Shown here: positions 10,169 through 22,400 of the stretch, one piece after another
How the letters are laid out: each line of letters begins with the position of its first letter
Position numbering within the stretch: position 1 is the first letter of the stretch
Assembly (NCBI GenBank): GCA_902729315.2
Contig: LR746276.1
Span: 4,136,169-4,200,168 of the forward strand
Source: Spirodela intermedia
Taxonomy: Eukaryota; Streptophyta; Magnoliopsida; Alismatales; Araceae
Length of the DNA stretch: 64,000 bases
Direction: 5' to 3'
Made by a program: the position numbers and the translations under genes
Notes under the pieces: generated by a model
What the model was told of the DNA's origin: nothing
The model's input: the letters and a program-made list of their open reading frames with translations, nothing else
Databases searched by the model: none

Positions 10169-11626
10169 AAGTTTGAGATAAATGAAGAAAAATAAATAAA
10201 AATAAAAATATAGTAAAATAGGGGGGGGACCCACCGGCCAGCCGGGCCTATAAGTGAGTCAGAAGTGTAGTCGGGGAGGAGCCACAAGTAGGGGCTCGAG
10301 TGACTAGGACCAATAGGGGCCCGTGTGCACCACTCCCCTTCCACGTCACCGGTGGCCAGCCGGCTATGGGGCAAGGAGTGGTCGTACACGTGCAAGAAAG
10401 GGACTTGATTGTAAATGTAATATTATTATATATTCACTAGAAACTTCGACACACAAGCGATGTGGGACTAAACTCGCATCACACCTTCCCTAGAAAGGGC
10501 GGGCAACTAGTGCAAGTTCGAGTCCTCCTCGAGCCAAAACTCATATTTTTTATCTGATTATCGTGACTTTCTTGCAGATCGCCGGTGAAGGATTAAGTCA
10601 CTAGAATCACTAGATCATCAGCGAAAATCTCGTCAACACGATTCGCGGAGCATTGTTACTAAAATTGCTGAATGATTCGCAATAAAAGGATTGTGAATCC
10701 ATTGAGTAAAGTATCTTTGATTGATCGACGAACAAGCTGTCATCGGAAAGAGGACGATCCACCGGGAGATGAGTCGCCACCTCCTGAGAGCGTACCAAAT
10801 GCGATGAAGAGCCTCCTCTTACTATGCGGACATAAGGATGAAGCTCCCTGACATGCACCCCACCTCTATCCAGCTCCTCTCCCTTGAGTGACAGCCGCTA
10901 GAGAGCCGCAAAGTCGCCGTTTTTCCGCTCCGCTAGGTGACAGTTGCCGGAGATGATTCGACGACCCATTTCATTGATCTCTAAACTTTGTAAGGAGATC
11001 TAGTGATTGCCCACGTCGTCCTTATCCAAGGAGAGCCTTCGAGGCCGTGGACACTACACGACGATCCTCCCAAATACTCAGGATTCTAGTGCATTACCGA
11101 CGCATCACCGCCGCGATGCCAGAACTCTATTTTCCTACTTTCAACTTAATTTCTGCTTCATTTAGTGATAATTTGTGTCATTTAAATTTCTGCTTCATTC
11201 AATTATGATTCTTCTGGCTTTTACAGATCTTAATTTGATCAATTAAATCGTATGTAATTGCTTATGTAATAATCACCGGACAGAACTCTATTTCCGCTAG
11301 ATTCGTGTTCACTAGATGCTAACACCATCCTGACATCCGCACCCTTATTTCCCTTTTTTCATGAATTTTAAATATATCTTATTTTCATTTTCTAGTGTAA
11401 AATTCATAGAAAATAGTATTCTTTGAGAACAATTCTGAATAATTATCTGATAATATATTACATCCCTGTGATCGACTTGGAAAATTATCACTATTTTTTG
11501 AATTTTTATTAAATTATAATTGATATATTTGTTTAGAAATACTTGTAAATATCTAAAAATTTGCATTTTCTAGTTTTATAAATTTTAAATTTGCGTGATT
11601 TACTACACAATAACTAAGTCACATCA
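10169..11626 (+). mobile_element. 5' LTR of E1, truncated at its 5' end
   Basis: Follows the family LTR from about LTR position 180 to the terminal GTCACATCA, then the primer binding site. The first ~180 bp (TGATAAG start) are missing. Inside are the LTR TATA region (10427-10434), CGATGTGGGAC (10458-10468) and the GGTTCGA-type box region near 10515. Confidence 0.85.
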
Positions 11627-11631
11627 AATTT

Positions 11632-11649
11632 TAGCACCGTTGCCGGGGA
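11632..11649 (+). other. Primer binding site of E1 (tRNA-Asp)
   Basis: TAGCACCGTTGCCGGGGA, five bases after the LTR end, differs from the tRNA-Asp complement at two positions. Asp-tRNA priming is typical of plant Athila/Tat-type gypsy elements. Confidence 0.85.
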
Positions 11650-11829
11650 TGTTTTGCATAATATTTAGTATTTTTCTATTTTTCTCTTCTAGTACACAAA
11701 AAAAAATTAACTTTTATTTTATTTTCTTCTTGCCGAAATTTATTTTTTTTAAAAAAAAGGAATGAAGAGAAGCAAGGCAAAGAATGGAGCATACTGAAGG
11801 AGGGTAACAATTACTAAACTTTTTCCCTC

Positions 11830-12930
11830 AAATTTATTGATTTTTTATACATGGTAGAAGATCCTTGCATCCAAGGCTAGAAAATCATTTTATTATTTCA
11901 TTCAAAACTAAAAATCCGAAATAAATATTAATTTTGATAGATCTTGAAGGAAGTACAGGTCAAACTGAAAATAATCTTATGGCCATGAAAAATCATTATA
12001 TCCATGATTCATTTCAAAGAGCATCCAATATTAGAGTCCCATTAGCACCCACTATTAAATTCGAAATAAATCCAGAAAATTTTCAAATAGTCTCTAATTT
12101 TCATGGATTGACTTTAGAGGAACCTCATCAGCACTTAGAAAAATTTCATATGGCCTGTGATTTAGTTAATCTCTCTCAAGTTACACCGGAAATTATTAAG
12201 ATGAAATTATTTCTTCGTACACTTAGGGACAAAGTTAGTCATTGGCTATCTACATTAGATAGAGAGTTAACTAGTTGAAAGGCATAGAACAGGCTTTTCT
12301 TCAAAAAATTTATCTTTTAAGAAAAACTCAAAATATCAGAAAACATATATAGAGTTTTTCTCAAAGACCAGAAAAAACTTTACATGAGACATAGGAAAAA
12401 TTCAAAGATTTACTTAGAAAGTGTCCTCATCATGCTATACCCAAGTGGCAGCTCAATAGAATTTTTTATGATGGATTATTAGAACAACAAAGAAATATAG
12501 TTGATTCTATATGTGGAGAAGCTTTTATGAAGAAAACCCTGATGAGATTTATAGTCTTTATAAAAATTTAAGTGAAAATTCTAGAGATCAAGCCTCTTTT
12601 GAATTATATGACAGGGATAAGATGAGAGGAATTTATGAATTGTATTAGATGATGATTTTAAATTAAGAAATGAGGTTAATCAGATTAATCAAAGATTAGA
12701 AAATTTTAATTTACTTATTGACAATATTAGAAAGCCTCTTAACCCTCAATTTAATTCAAATAGTACATGTCCTATGTATGGTAAAAAAAATTATTTTGAA
12801 TTTTAATGCTATAATTTAGATCAATCAATTCACCGTATGCAAGAACAAGTGCAAGTAGCTCATGGTTTTAATAGAAATAGAGAGCCTTTTTCAAATTCTT
12901 ATAATCTAAATTGAAGGAATAATTTTTCAT
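11830..12930 (+). pseudogene. gag pseudogene of E1
   Basis: The gag reading frame is recognisable (IHGRRSLHPRLENH at about 11847; longest open part 11934-12278) but broken. There is a stop after FKTKNPK near 11920, a stop after ELTS at 12278, frameshifts around 12300-12660, and a stop in the CPMYGKKNYFEF region near 12806. At about 12940 it jumps straight into protease sequence, so the C-terminal gag and linker are deleted. Confidence 0.8.
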
Positions 12931-12944
12931 GGAGAGACCATGAA

Positions 12945-13735
12945 TGGTGGATCCATTTTTCAGAATGCATTACTTGACACCAATGCTAGTATTAATTTAT
13001 TAACTGTAAGTATTTGTGAAAAATTTAATATTGTTGATCTTAAACCTTCTACTATTACCTTATAATTTGCTAATAGATCGATAAAACATCCTAAAGGTAT
13101 TTTAGAAAATGTGATAGTGATAGTTAAAGGGTGTAAATTTTTAGCTGATTTTGTAGTCCTGAAAATGGATTTTAATGGACAATTTTAAAATACACCAATC
13201 ATCTTATGGAGACCATTTTTGCATACAACAAAGATAAATATTGATTTTCTCACAAGTATTGTGAAAATTTCATGTGGAGATCAATTAGTAGAAATTAATA
13301 TTTTTGAGGTATTGAATGATCTTAAGAAATCCCAAGTATATGATTGTCATACCATAGATCTTCTAGATGATTTTGATGATCCAAATGTTATTGATGACTG
13401 TGTGTTGGAAGAATTAGAGGAAATAGAGAATATAAATTTAGGAGAAAAGAAAGAGGAAGATCATCAGAATTTAGAGTTGAAACCTCTTCCCTCTAGTTTA
13501 AAATAGATATTTTTGGAGGAAAATAATTCATTTCCTATTATTATTGCAGCTAATTTGAGTGATGAACAAGAAGAAGAATTATTAGATGTACTTCGAAAAA
13601 ATAAGAAGGCTATGGATTGGAAAATGGATGATCTAAGAGGCATTGATATGAGTGTATGCATATAGAGGATATATCTAAAGGAGGGGGCTAGAACTAGCAG
13701 GGAACCATAACGAAGATTAAATCCTAACATGATGG
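12945..13735 (+). pseudogene. Aspartic protease and linker region of E1, broken
   Basis: NGGSIFQNALLDTNASINLL lies at the start. The retroelement protease active site is normally D-[ST/L]-G-A; here Gly is replaced by Asn. Stops occur near 13062 and 13187. An acidic linker (open frame 13219-13506) ends with a stop where E3 reads on. Gag upstream and RT downstream are in the same orientation. Confidence 0.75.
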
Positions 13736-14995
13736 AAATTGTAAAAAAAAGAAATTTAAAGTGGCTAGCTGCTGATATTATTTATTCTATTTGAAATAGC
13801 AAATGGGTTAGTCCTACACAAGTGGTGCAAAACAAATCAGGGATCACAGTTATAAAAAACGAAAATGGGGATAAAATACAAACAAGATTAACTACCGGTT
13901 GGAGGGTTTGCGTTGATTATAGAAAATTAAATTCAGTTACTTGAAAAGATCATTTTCCTCTATCATTTACTGATCAACTTCTAGAAAAATTAGCTAGAAA
14001 AAACTTTTTTCTTTTCTAGATGGATACTCTAGTTATAATCACATTTATATAAACCCTTTAGATCAAGAAAAAATAACTTTCACTTTCCATTTGGTACTTT
14101 TGTTTTTAAACGCATGCCTTTTGGTCTGTGTAATACTCCAACCACATTCGAAAGATGTATGCTGTCTATTTTTTCTAATATGACTAGAAAAGGCATGAAA
14201 ATTTTTATGGATGATTTTCCTATTTTTGGTAAATCATTTGATGAATTCTTAAATCATTTACAACATGTACTTGAGAAATGTATAGAGAAAAAATTAGTTT
14301 TGAGTTGGAAGAAATCACATTTTATGGTTGGAGAGGGAGTTGTGTTGGGTCATATTGTGAGTGAAAGGGGTTTAGAGGTGGATAGAGCAAAAATTGATAT
14401 TATATCTAAAATGAAACCTCAAAATTCAGTAAAATAGATTAGATCTTTCTTGGGTCATGCAGGTTATTATAGAAAATTTATTCAAGATTTTTTGAAAATT
14501 TCTAAACCTCTCACCATGTTATTATCTAAAGATGTGCCTTTTAATTTTGATGAGAAATGTTTTGTGTCTTTTTTTGAAATAAAAAGATTACTTACTGAGG
14601 CACTCATTTTACAAGCTCTTGATTGGTCCTTTCTTTTTGAAATAATGTGTGATGTATCGAATTATATAGTGGGGGCCATTCTAGGACAAACAAAAGAGTC
14701 AAAACCTATAGTAATTTCATATGGTAGTAAAACTATATTCGATGCTCAATTAAATTATACCACGACTGAAAAAGAGTTGTTAGCTGTAGTATTTTCGTGA
14801 GAAAGGTTGAGATCATATATTTTGGGAGCTAAAACTATTATTTATACTGATCATACAGCATTAAAATATCTGTTAAATAAGAAAGATGCAAAGCCACGTT
14901 TATTAAGATGGATTTTACTATTACAAGAATTTGACTTAGAAATAAAAGATAAAAAAGGTTTCGAAATGTTGTTGCTGACCATCTTTCTAGATTAA
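13736..14995 (+). pseudogene. Reverse transcriptase-RNase H of E1, broken
   Basis: RT blocks are visible: the WRVCVDYRKLNSV region near 13900, MPFGLCNTPTTFERCM at 14114 and the catalytic FMDD at about 14204-14215. The LGHAGYYRKFIQDF connection is at 14450, and RNase H has its MCDVSNYIVGAILGQ strand and [20 protein letters not shown]. The catalytic Asp of RNase H is kept. Stops at about 13790, 13944, 14437 and 14798 plus a frameshift near 14010-14090 inactivate it. Confidence 0.85.
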
Positions 14996-15048
14996 GTGAT
15001 ACAGGAATAAATGCAGCACTTTTACAAGATGCATTTCTAGATGAACAA

Positions 15049-16294
15049 TTGATGGCAGCTCAACATCAACCATCACCATGGTATGCACATATTGTTAACC
15101 TTCTGATTTCTAGAAAAATTCCAGAACAGTGGGATAAGAACAGAAAACATCATTTCTTTTCTAAGATTAGAAAATATTTTTGGCATGATCCTGATTTATA
15201 TTACTTGGGCAATGATGAAATTTTAAGGAGATGTGCTACTGAAGAAGAATATCATAGCATTATTAACATGTGCCATTCATCTAATTGTGGAGGACATTTC
15301 TCTGGACGAAAAATAGCTTGAAAAACTTTTCAGTGTGGTTTTTATTAGCCTACAATCATTAGAGATTCTATAGAATTTAGTAAAACATGTATTTCATGCC
15401 AATCCATAGGTAACATGAGTAAAAAAGATGAAATGCCCATGAGTAACATGTTAGTAGTCAAAATTTTTGATGTATGGGGAATAGATTTCATAGATCCCTT
15501 CCCATCAGCTGAAAAATATGAATATATTTTGCTTGCTATTGATTATGTGTCGAAGTGGGTGGAAGCTATTCCTACTAGAACTAATGATCATAAAATCGTG
15601 ATGAAATTTGTGTAGGAAAATATTTTTCGAAATTTGGATGTCCTAGAGTGATTATTAGTGATGGAGGAATATATTTTACAAATGAACATTTCAGAAAATT
15701 GTTGAAAAAAAATAGAGTACACCATAAAGTAGCCACTCCATATCATCCCCAAACAAATGGGCAAGCTGAAGTAGCAAATAGGGAAATTCAGATAATTTTG
15801 AGAAAAATAGTTAGACTAGATAGGAAAGATTGACCCAAAAAATTACAAGATGCATTATGGGCTTATAGAACAGCTTATAAAAATCCCATAGGTATGTCCC
15901 CATTTCATCTCATTTTTGGAAAGTCATGACATCTTCTTGTGGAAATAGAGCATAAAGCATAATGGGCTATAAAAAATATATGTATGGATGAAAAATCAGC
16001 TGGTGGGCATAGAATTTTTCAACTACATGAACTAGAGGAGTTGAGGAATGAAGCTTATGAAAATCATAGAATATATAAAGAAAAAACTAAAACTTTTCAT
16101 GATAAATACATTAGTAGAAAAAAATTTGATGTTGGACAAAAAGTATGGTTATATGATTCTAGGCTGAAATTATTCCCAAGAAAATTAAAGTCAAAATGGA
16201 CAGGGCCTTATGTGGTGGAAGAGACATATGATCATGGGGCTGTAATGATTAAAGATCCTAAAAGTGACCATAACTTTAAGGTAAATGGACAGTG
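15049..16294 (+). pseudogene. Integrase of E1, broken
   Basis: The zinc-binding N-domain (CHSSNCGGHFSGRK) is followed by the catalytic core with [19 protein letters not shown] and [10 protein letters not shown], i.e. the D, D and E positions. The C-terminal barrel contains [20 protein letters not shown] and [12 protein letters not shown]. There is no chromodomain, which argues against a chromovirus. Stops lie at about 15319, 15347, 15613 and 15831. The frame ends at NGQ where the E2 LTR begins. Confidence 0.85.
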
Positions 16295-18159
16295 ACGTGA
16301 CTTAGTCGTTGTATATTAAATCACGCAAATATAAATTTATAAAACTAGAAAATACAAATTTTTAGATATCTAGAAGTATTTCTGAATAAATATATCAATT
16401 ATAATTCAATAAAAGTTCGAAAAATAACAGTAATTTTCCAGGTCGATCACAGGGATGTAATATAATATCTGGTAATTATTCAAAATTTTCCTTAGAGAAT
16501 ACTATTTTATGTGAATTTTATACTAAGAAATGAAAAGGAAATATATTTAAAATTTACGAAAAAAGGAAATAAGGGTGCAGACGTCAGGATGACATCAGCG
16601 CCCGGTGAATGCAAATCGGGCAGAAATAGAGTTCCGCTGGTGATTCTTACGTAAGTGATTACAGACGATTTAATTAATCAAATTAAGATTTGTAAAAGCC
16701 GAAAGAATCGTAATAGAACAAAGTATATTTTGGTAAATTAAAATCAGAAAATTTATCACTAAATGAAGCGTAAAGTAAGTTAAAAACAAGAAAACAGAGT
16801 TCTGGCGTCGCGACGGCGATGCGTTGGCGATGCACTGGAATCTTGAGCGTTCGGGAGGATCGTCGTGCAGTGTCCACAGCCTCGAAGGCTCTCTTTGGAC
16901 AAAGACGACGTGGGCAATCTCTAGATCTTCTCGCGAAGTCTAGAGATTAATGAAATGGGTCGTTGAATCGTCTCCGGCGACTGTCACCTGGCGGAGTGGA
17001 AAAATGGCGACTTCACGGCTCTCCGGTGGCTGTCACTCGACGGAGAGGAGCTAGATGGAGGTGGGGCGTGTGTCAAGGAGCTTCATCCTCAGGTCTACTG
17101 ATAAGTCTTCATTATCATGAGTTAATAATTAGTAAATAATATAGTTTTAGCCTTAACTCATGATAAATAGACTTATATTTGTGTTAAAGTGTGAAAAGTA
17201 GTTTTCAGTTGATGAATGTGAATTTTTAGGTAATTATGTGATTTTACATGAATTTATATGATTTGTATAGTCTTGCTTTTGAGATAAATGAAGAAAAAGA
17301 AACAAAAATAAGACAAAATGAGTGGGGACCCGCCAGCCAGCCGGGCCTGCAAGCGGGTCGGAAGCTCAATCGGGGAGGTGGTGACTCGTCTCCCGGCGGA
17401 TTGTCTTCTTCCTGACGACGGCTTGTTCGTCGATCAATCGGAGATGATTTACTCGACGGATTCGCGATTCTTTTATCGCGAATCGTTCAGCAATTTTAGT
17501 AGCAATGCTCCGCGAATCGCGTTGACGAGATTTTCGCCAATGATCCAGCGATTCTCGTTGCTTAATCCTTCACTGGCGATCTGCAGGAAAGTCACGATAA
17601 TCAGATAAAAATATATGAATTTTGACTCTGGGAGGATTCGAACCCACGCCGGTTGTCCGCCCCTTTTGAGGAAGGTGTGACGCGGGTTTAGTCCCACATC
17701 GGTTGTGCGCCGATTTTTCGGGCGAATATATAGTAATGTTAGCTTTTTAAGCAAAGTTCCTTCTCTCGCGTGTACGACCACTCCTTGCCCCACAGCCGGC
17801 TGGCCACCGGTGACATGGAAGGGGAGTGGCGCACACGTGCCCCTATTGGTCCAAGCCGCTCAAGCCCCTGCTCGCGGCTACTCCCCGACTGAGCTTCTGA
17901 CCTGCTTGCGGGCCCGGCTGGCCGGCGGGTCCCCACTCATTTTGTCTTATTTTTATTTCTTTTTCTTCATTTATCTCAAAAGCAAGACTGTAAAAATCAT
18001 ATAAATTCATGTAAAATCACATAATTACCTAAAAATTCACATTCATCAACTGAAAACCACTTTTCACACTTTAACACAAATATAAGTCTATTTATCATGA
18101 GTTAAGGCTAAAACTATATTATTTACTAATTATTAACTCATGATAATGAAGACTTATCA
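16295..18159 (-). mobile_element. 3' LTR of E2, with a nested LTR piece
   Basis: Minus-orientation LTR running from TGACGTGACTTA to GACTTATCA. It is interrupted at 17099-17377 by a plus-orientation copy of the first ~280 bp of the same LTR, which replaces about 45 bp of host LTR. Antisense to the element (plus strand) it carries GTCCCACATCG at 17691-17701 and TATATAG at 17727-17733. Confidence 0.85.
17099..17377 (+). mobile_element. LTR 5' fragment nested in the opposite orientation
   Basis: Begins exactly at the LTR start TGATAAGTCTTCATTATC and stops after AATCGGGGAG. It is complementary to 17880-18159, making a foldback with a ~500-bp loop. Confidence 0.8.
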
Positions 18160-18174
18160 CACCCCCAACTTAAA
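18160..18174 (-). other. Polypurine tract of E2
   Basis: The minus strand reads AAGTTGGGGGTG immediately before the 3' LTR. E3 has the same motif next to its 3' LTR at 56169-56182. It would prime plus-strand DNA synthesis. Confidence 0.75.
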
Positions 18175-19741
18175 TCATTGCTAGTCCCTTAGCAATGGAA
18201 TTACGAAAATAAAAATTTACAAATCTCAAACATCATATTTTAATACAAAAAAAATAAAAATACAATTAGAAATGATGCACCTTTAGACACTTTGGACTCT
18301 TATATCAAGTCTTTAAGAATGATCTCAAGCACTTAAATGTTTAAGCACTCCTTGGAATAACAATCTAGACTTCACTTCTTTTATTCACATCTTTATCACT
18401 TCTTCACTCATAGACATATTTACAAGATGTTCCAATTATCAATAATCATTCAAGAATAATATTGATCCTACATTTTCCTTTTTCCATGGCTTGATTTTTG
18501 AAGTTTGCACTATATTTCTTCCTTCTTTTATAGTGGATAAGTATCTTTTCCTGTAGACAAATTTCGACAATGAGAATGATGTCTCACACCCTCCATGTGT
18601 ACTCTTAATTTTCAGGGCTTTCACTTTATCCACTTATTTTGCAGCAAGTGTTTTTCTATACACGATTTTTGACAATGAGAATGATGTCTCACACCCTCCA
18701 TGTGTACTCTTCATTTCTAGATTTTTCACATTGCTCTCTCTCTTTTTTTTTTCGAAATAAGTGATTTCTCCTCACAAGTCCTATAGATCAAGATGCAAAA
18801 ATCTCCATTAAACTCAAATGAACAATCAAATTTTCACATCAAGTAAATACTATCCATCAAGATCATGAAGTGAAAATCTGTAAAATCAAATCCATGTTAT
18901 CTATCATGTATCCAAGGAGTATTCCAACATTTCATGCTACTAGATCATTCTTTTGACTCAATAATAATCTTCCTAGTATCTTTTGGTATCAATTAATCTA
19001 ATTGATTTAATTTTTCATGCATGCAATATGATGTAAGAAATTTTTAAATTAGATAGTTCTGACAGTTCTGATTTCTGTTTTCAGTTCTATTTTTAGCAAC
19101 AATAAATTTGTCAAAAATAAATCAAAACTATCCGTTTTATAGCTCTAATTTTGAATTTCAGTAATATATGTCTAAGGGATTGAAATGTGAGAAAAGGGTC
19201 TCTAGAATTTCAAATTTCGGGCTGTTTTTGGTCTGCTATTTTTGACAGTCTGTTGTTCCTGACAAAAATCCAGAAAATAGATGTTGCAGTTTTTTCAAAT
19301 TTTATTTTATTTTTTATTTTTTCAGTTGCTGTTCTAATGCAAACACATGTTCTTAATCGTCCTATAGCATAAATTAATAATGAATACTTCACCCCCCAAC
19401 TTAAAAATGACATTGTCCTCAATGACACAGAAAACTCGAAACAAAATATGCAGAAAATATAATTTTCAAGTGAAGCATGCATATATGCAAAGTTAAGCAT
19501 TAAAAATGTTGTCATAAATGATAAAGCTCAGAAAGACATCACCTCAACCTCGTTTTTAATTTTCCACTTCATCTTACACTCCTCCTCCTGCACTTTTTCG
19601 AAAAAACAAATACAGAAATAAGTACTGCGAAATTATAAGAAAAATAGAGCTTAAAAAAAAATTCGAATAGAATGAAATAAAAACCATGGGTTGCCTCCCA
19701 TGCAGTGCTGCATTTAATGTCTCCAGCTGGACTCCTTGATC
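18175..19741 (-). other. 3' non-coding region of E2
   Basis: About 1.6 kb between integrase and the 3' LTR with no significant open frame, so no env-like ORF is visible. A ~103-bp stretch is duplicated: the block ATGAGAATGATGTCTCACAC recurs at about 18570 and 18673. A second polypurine-like motif lies at 19390-19404. The region is homologous to 54504-56168 in E3. Confidence 0.75.
19390..19404 (-). other. Internal polypurine-tract-like motif of E2
   Basis: The minus strand reads TTAAGTTGGGGGGTG, nearly the same as the 3' polypurine tract 1.23 kb away. The matching site in E3 is at 54904-54917. Confidence 0.55.
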
Positions 19742-21061
19742 TTACTCTTGAATTTCTTTTAATAATAAAATTTCTTTTTCTGCAAGGCGTTCATGTTCTA
19801 TGTAATGTTTAAGCCGTTGTCCATTTATCTTAAAGTTATGATCACTTTTAGGATCTTTAATCGTTACAGCCCCATGATCATATGTCTCTTCCACCACATA
19901 AGGCCCTTTCCATTTTGATTTTAATTTTCCTGGGAATAATTTCAGCCTAGAATCATATAACCACACTTTTTGTCCAACATTAATTTTTTTTCTACTAATG
20001 TATTTATCATGAAAAGTTTTAGTTTTTTCTTTATATATTCTATGATTTTCATAAGCTTCATTCCTCAACTCCTCTAGTTCATGTAGCTAAAAAATTCTAT
20101 GTCCACCAGCTGATTTTTCATCCATACATAAATTTTTTATAGCCCATAATGCTTTATGCTCTATTTCCACAAGAAGATGACATGGCATTCCAAAAATCAG
20201 ACGAAATGAGGACATACCTATAGGATTTTTATAAGCTATTCAATAAGCCCATAATGCATCTTGTAATTTCGTGGGCCAATCTTTCCTATCTGGTTTAACT
20301 ATTTTTTTCGAAATTCTCTGAATTTCCCTATTTGCTACTTCAGCTTGCCCATTTGTTTGGGGATGATATGGAGTGGCTACTCTATGGTGTACTCCATTCT
20401 TTTTCAACAGTTCCCTGAAATGTTTATTTATAAAATGTGTTCCTCCATCACTAATAATCACTCTAAGACATCCAAATCTCGAAAAAATATTTTCTTGCAC
20501 AAATTTCATCACGATTTTATGATCATTAGTTCTAGTAGGAATAGCTTCCACCCACTTCGACACATAATCAACAACAAGCAAAATATATTCATATTTTTCA
20601 GCTGATGGGAAGGGACCCATGAAATCTATTCCCCATACATCAAAAATTTTGACTACTAACATGTTACTCATGGGCATTTCATCTTTTTTACTCATGTTAC
20701 CTATAGATTAGCATGAAATACATGTTCTACTAAATTCTATAGAATCTCTAATGATTGTAGGCCAATAAAAACCACACTGAAAAATTTTTGCAGCTATTTT
20801 TCGTCCAGAGAAATGTCCTCCACAGTTAGATGAATGGCACATGTTAATAATGTTATGATATTCTTCTTCAAGAACACATCTCCTTAAAATTTGATCATTG
20901 CCCAAGTAATATAAATCAGGATCATGCCAAAAATAATTTCTAATCTTAGAAAAGAAATGATGTTTTCTATTCTTATCCCACTGGTCTGGAGTTTTTCTAG
21001 AAACCAGAAAATTAACAATATGTGCATACCATGGTGATGGTTGATGTTGAGCTGCCATCAA
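19742..21061 (-). pseudogene. Integrase of E2, broken
   Basis: In minus order: zinc-binding domain (20708-21061, CHSSNCGGHFSGRK then CISC), catalytic core (20240-20695, [32 protein letters not shown]), C-terminal domain (19742-20068, [20 protein letters not shown]). The D-D-E residues are present. Stops separate the segments at about 20705, 20237 and 20085. Best preserved integrase of the window. Confidence 0.9.
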
Positions 21062-22400
21062 TTGTTCATCTGGAAATGCATCTTATAAAGGTGCTGCATT
21101 TATTCCTGTATCACTTAATCTAGAAAGATGGTCAGCAACAACATTCTCGAAACCTTTTTTATCTTTTATTTCTAAGTCAAATTCCTGCAACAATAAAATC
21201 TATCTTAATAAATGTGGCTTCGCATCTTTCTTATTTAACAGATATTTAAATGCTGCATGATTAGTATAAATAATAATTTTAGCTCCCAAAATATATGATC
21301 TAAACCTTTCTAACGAAAATACTACAGCTAACAACTCTTTTTCAGTCGTGGTATAATTTAATTGAGCATCGGATATAGTTTTACTAGCATATGAAATTAC
21401 TATGGTTTTGACTCTTTTATTTGTCCTAGAACGGCCCCCACTGCATAATTTGATGCATCACACATTATTTCAAAGGGAAAGGACCAATCAGGAGCTTGTA
21501 AAATGAGTGCCTCAGTAAGTAATCTTTTTATTTCAGAAAAAGACTCAAAACATTTCTCATCAAAATTATAAGGCACATCTTTAGATAATAGCATGGTGAG
21601 AGGTTTAGAAATTTTTGAAAAATCTTGAATAAATTTTCTGTAATAACCTGCATGACCTAAGAAAGATCTAATCTGTTTTACTGAATTTGGAGGTTTCATT
21701 TTAGATATAATATCAATTTTTGCTCTATCCACCTCTAAACCCCTTTTACTCACAATATGACCCAACACAACTCCCTCTTTAACCATAAAATGTGATTTCT
21801 CCCAACTCAAAACGAATTTTTTCTCTATGCATTTCTCAAGTACATGCTGTAAATGATTTAAGCATTCATCAAATGATTCACCAAAAACAAAAAAATCGTC
21901 CATAAAAATTTCCATGCACTTTTCAATCATATCAGAAAAAATAGACAGCATATATCTTTGAAATGTGGCTGGAGCATTACACAGACCAAAGGCATGCATT
22001 TAAAAGCAAAAGTACTAAATGGACAAGTGAAAGTTGTTTTTTCTTGATCTAAAGGGTTTATATAAATTTGATTATAACCAGAGTATCCATCTAGAAAACA
22101 AAAAAAGTTTTTTCCAGCTAATTTTTCTAGAATTTGATTAGTAAATGGTAGGGGAAAATGATCTTTTCTAGTAACTGAATTTAATTTTCTATAATCAATG
22201 CAAACCCTCCAACCAGTAGTTAATCTTGTTTGTATTTCATCCCCATTTTTGTTTTTTATAACCGAGATCCCTGATTTTTTTGGCACTACTTGTGTAGGAC
22301 TAACCCATTTGCTATCTGAAATAGGATAAATAATATCAGCAGCCAGCCACTTTAAAATTTCTTTTTTTACAATTTCGATCATGTTAGGATTTAATCTTCA
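21062..22400 (-). pseudogene. Reverse transcriptase-RNase H of E2, broken
   Basis: The N-terminal RT (21927-22382) has WRVCIDYRKLNSVTRKDHF and FLDGYSGYNQI. A frameshift near 21960-22010 leads into 21400-21999 with FGLCNAPATFQRYM, FMDD (about 21895-21906) and LGHAGYYRKFIQDFSKIS. RNase H starts MCDASNYAVGAVLGQ and is broken after ESKP at about 21400; its C-terminal half (TDHAAFKYL, region 21062-21395) carries stops. Same domain order as E1 and E3. Confidence 0.88.
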
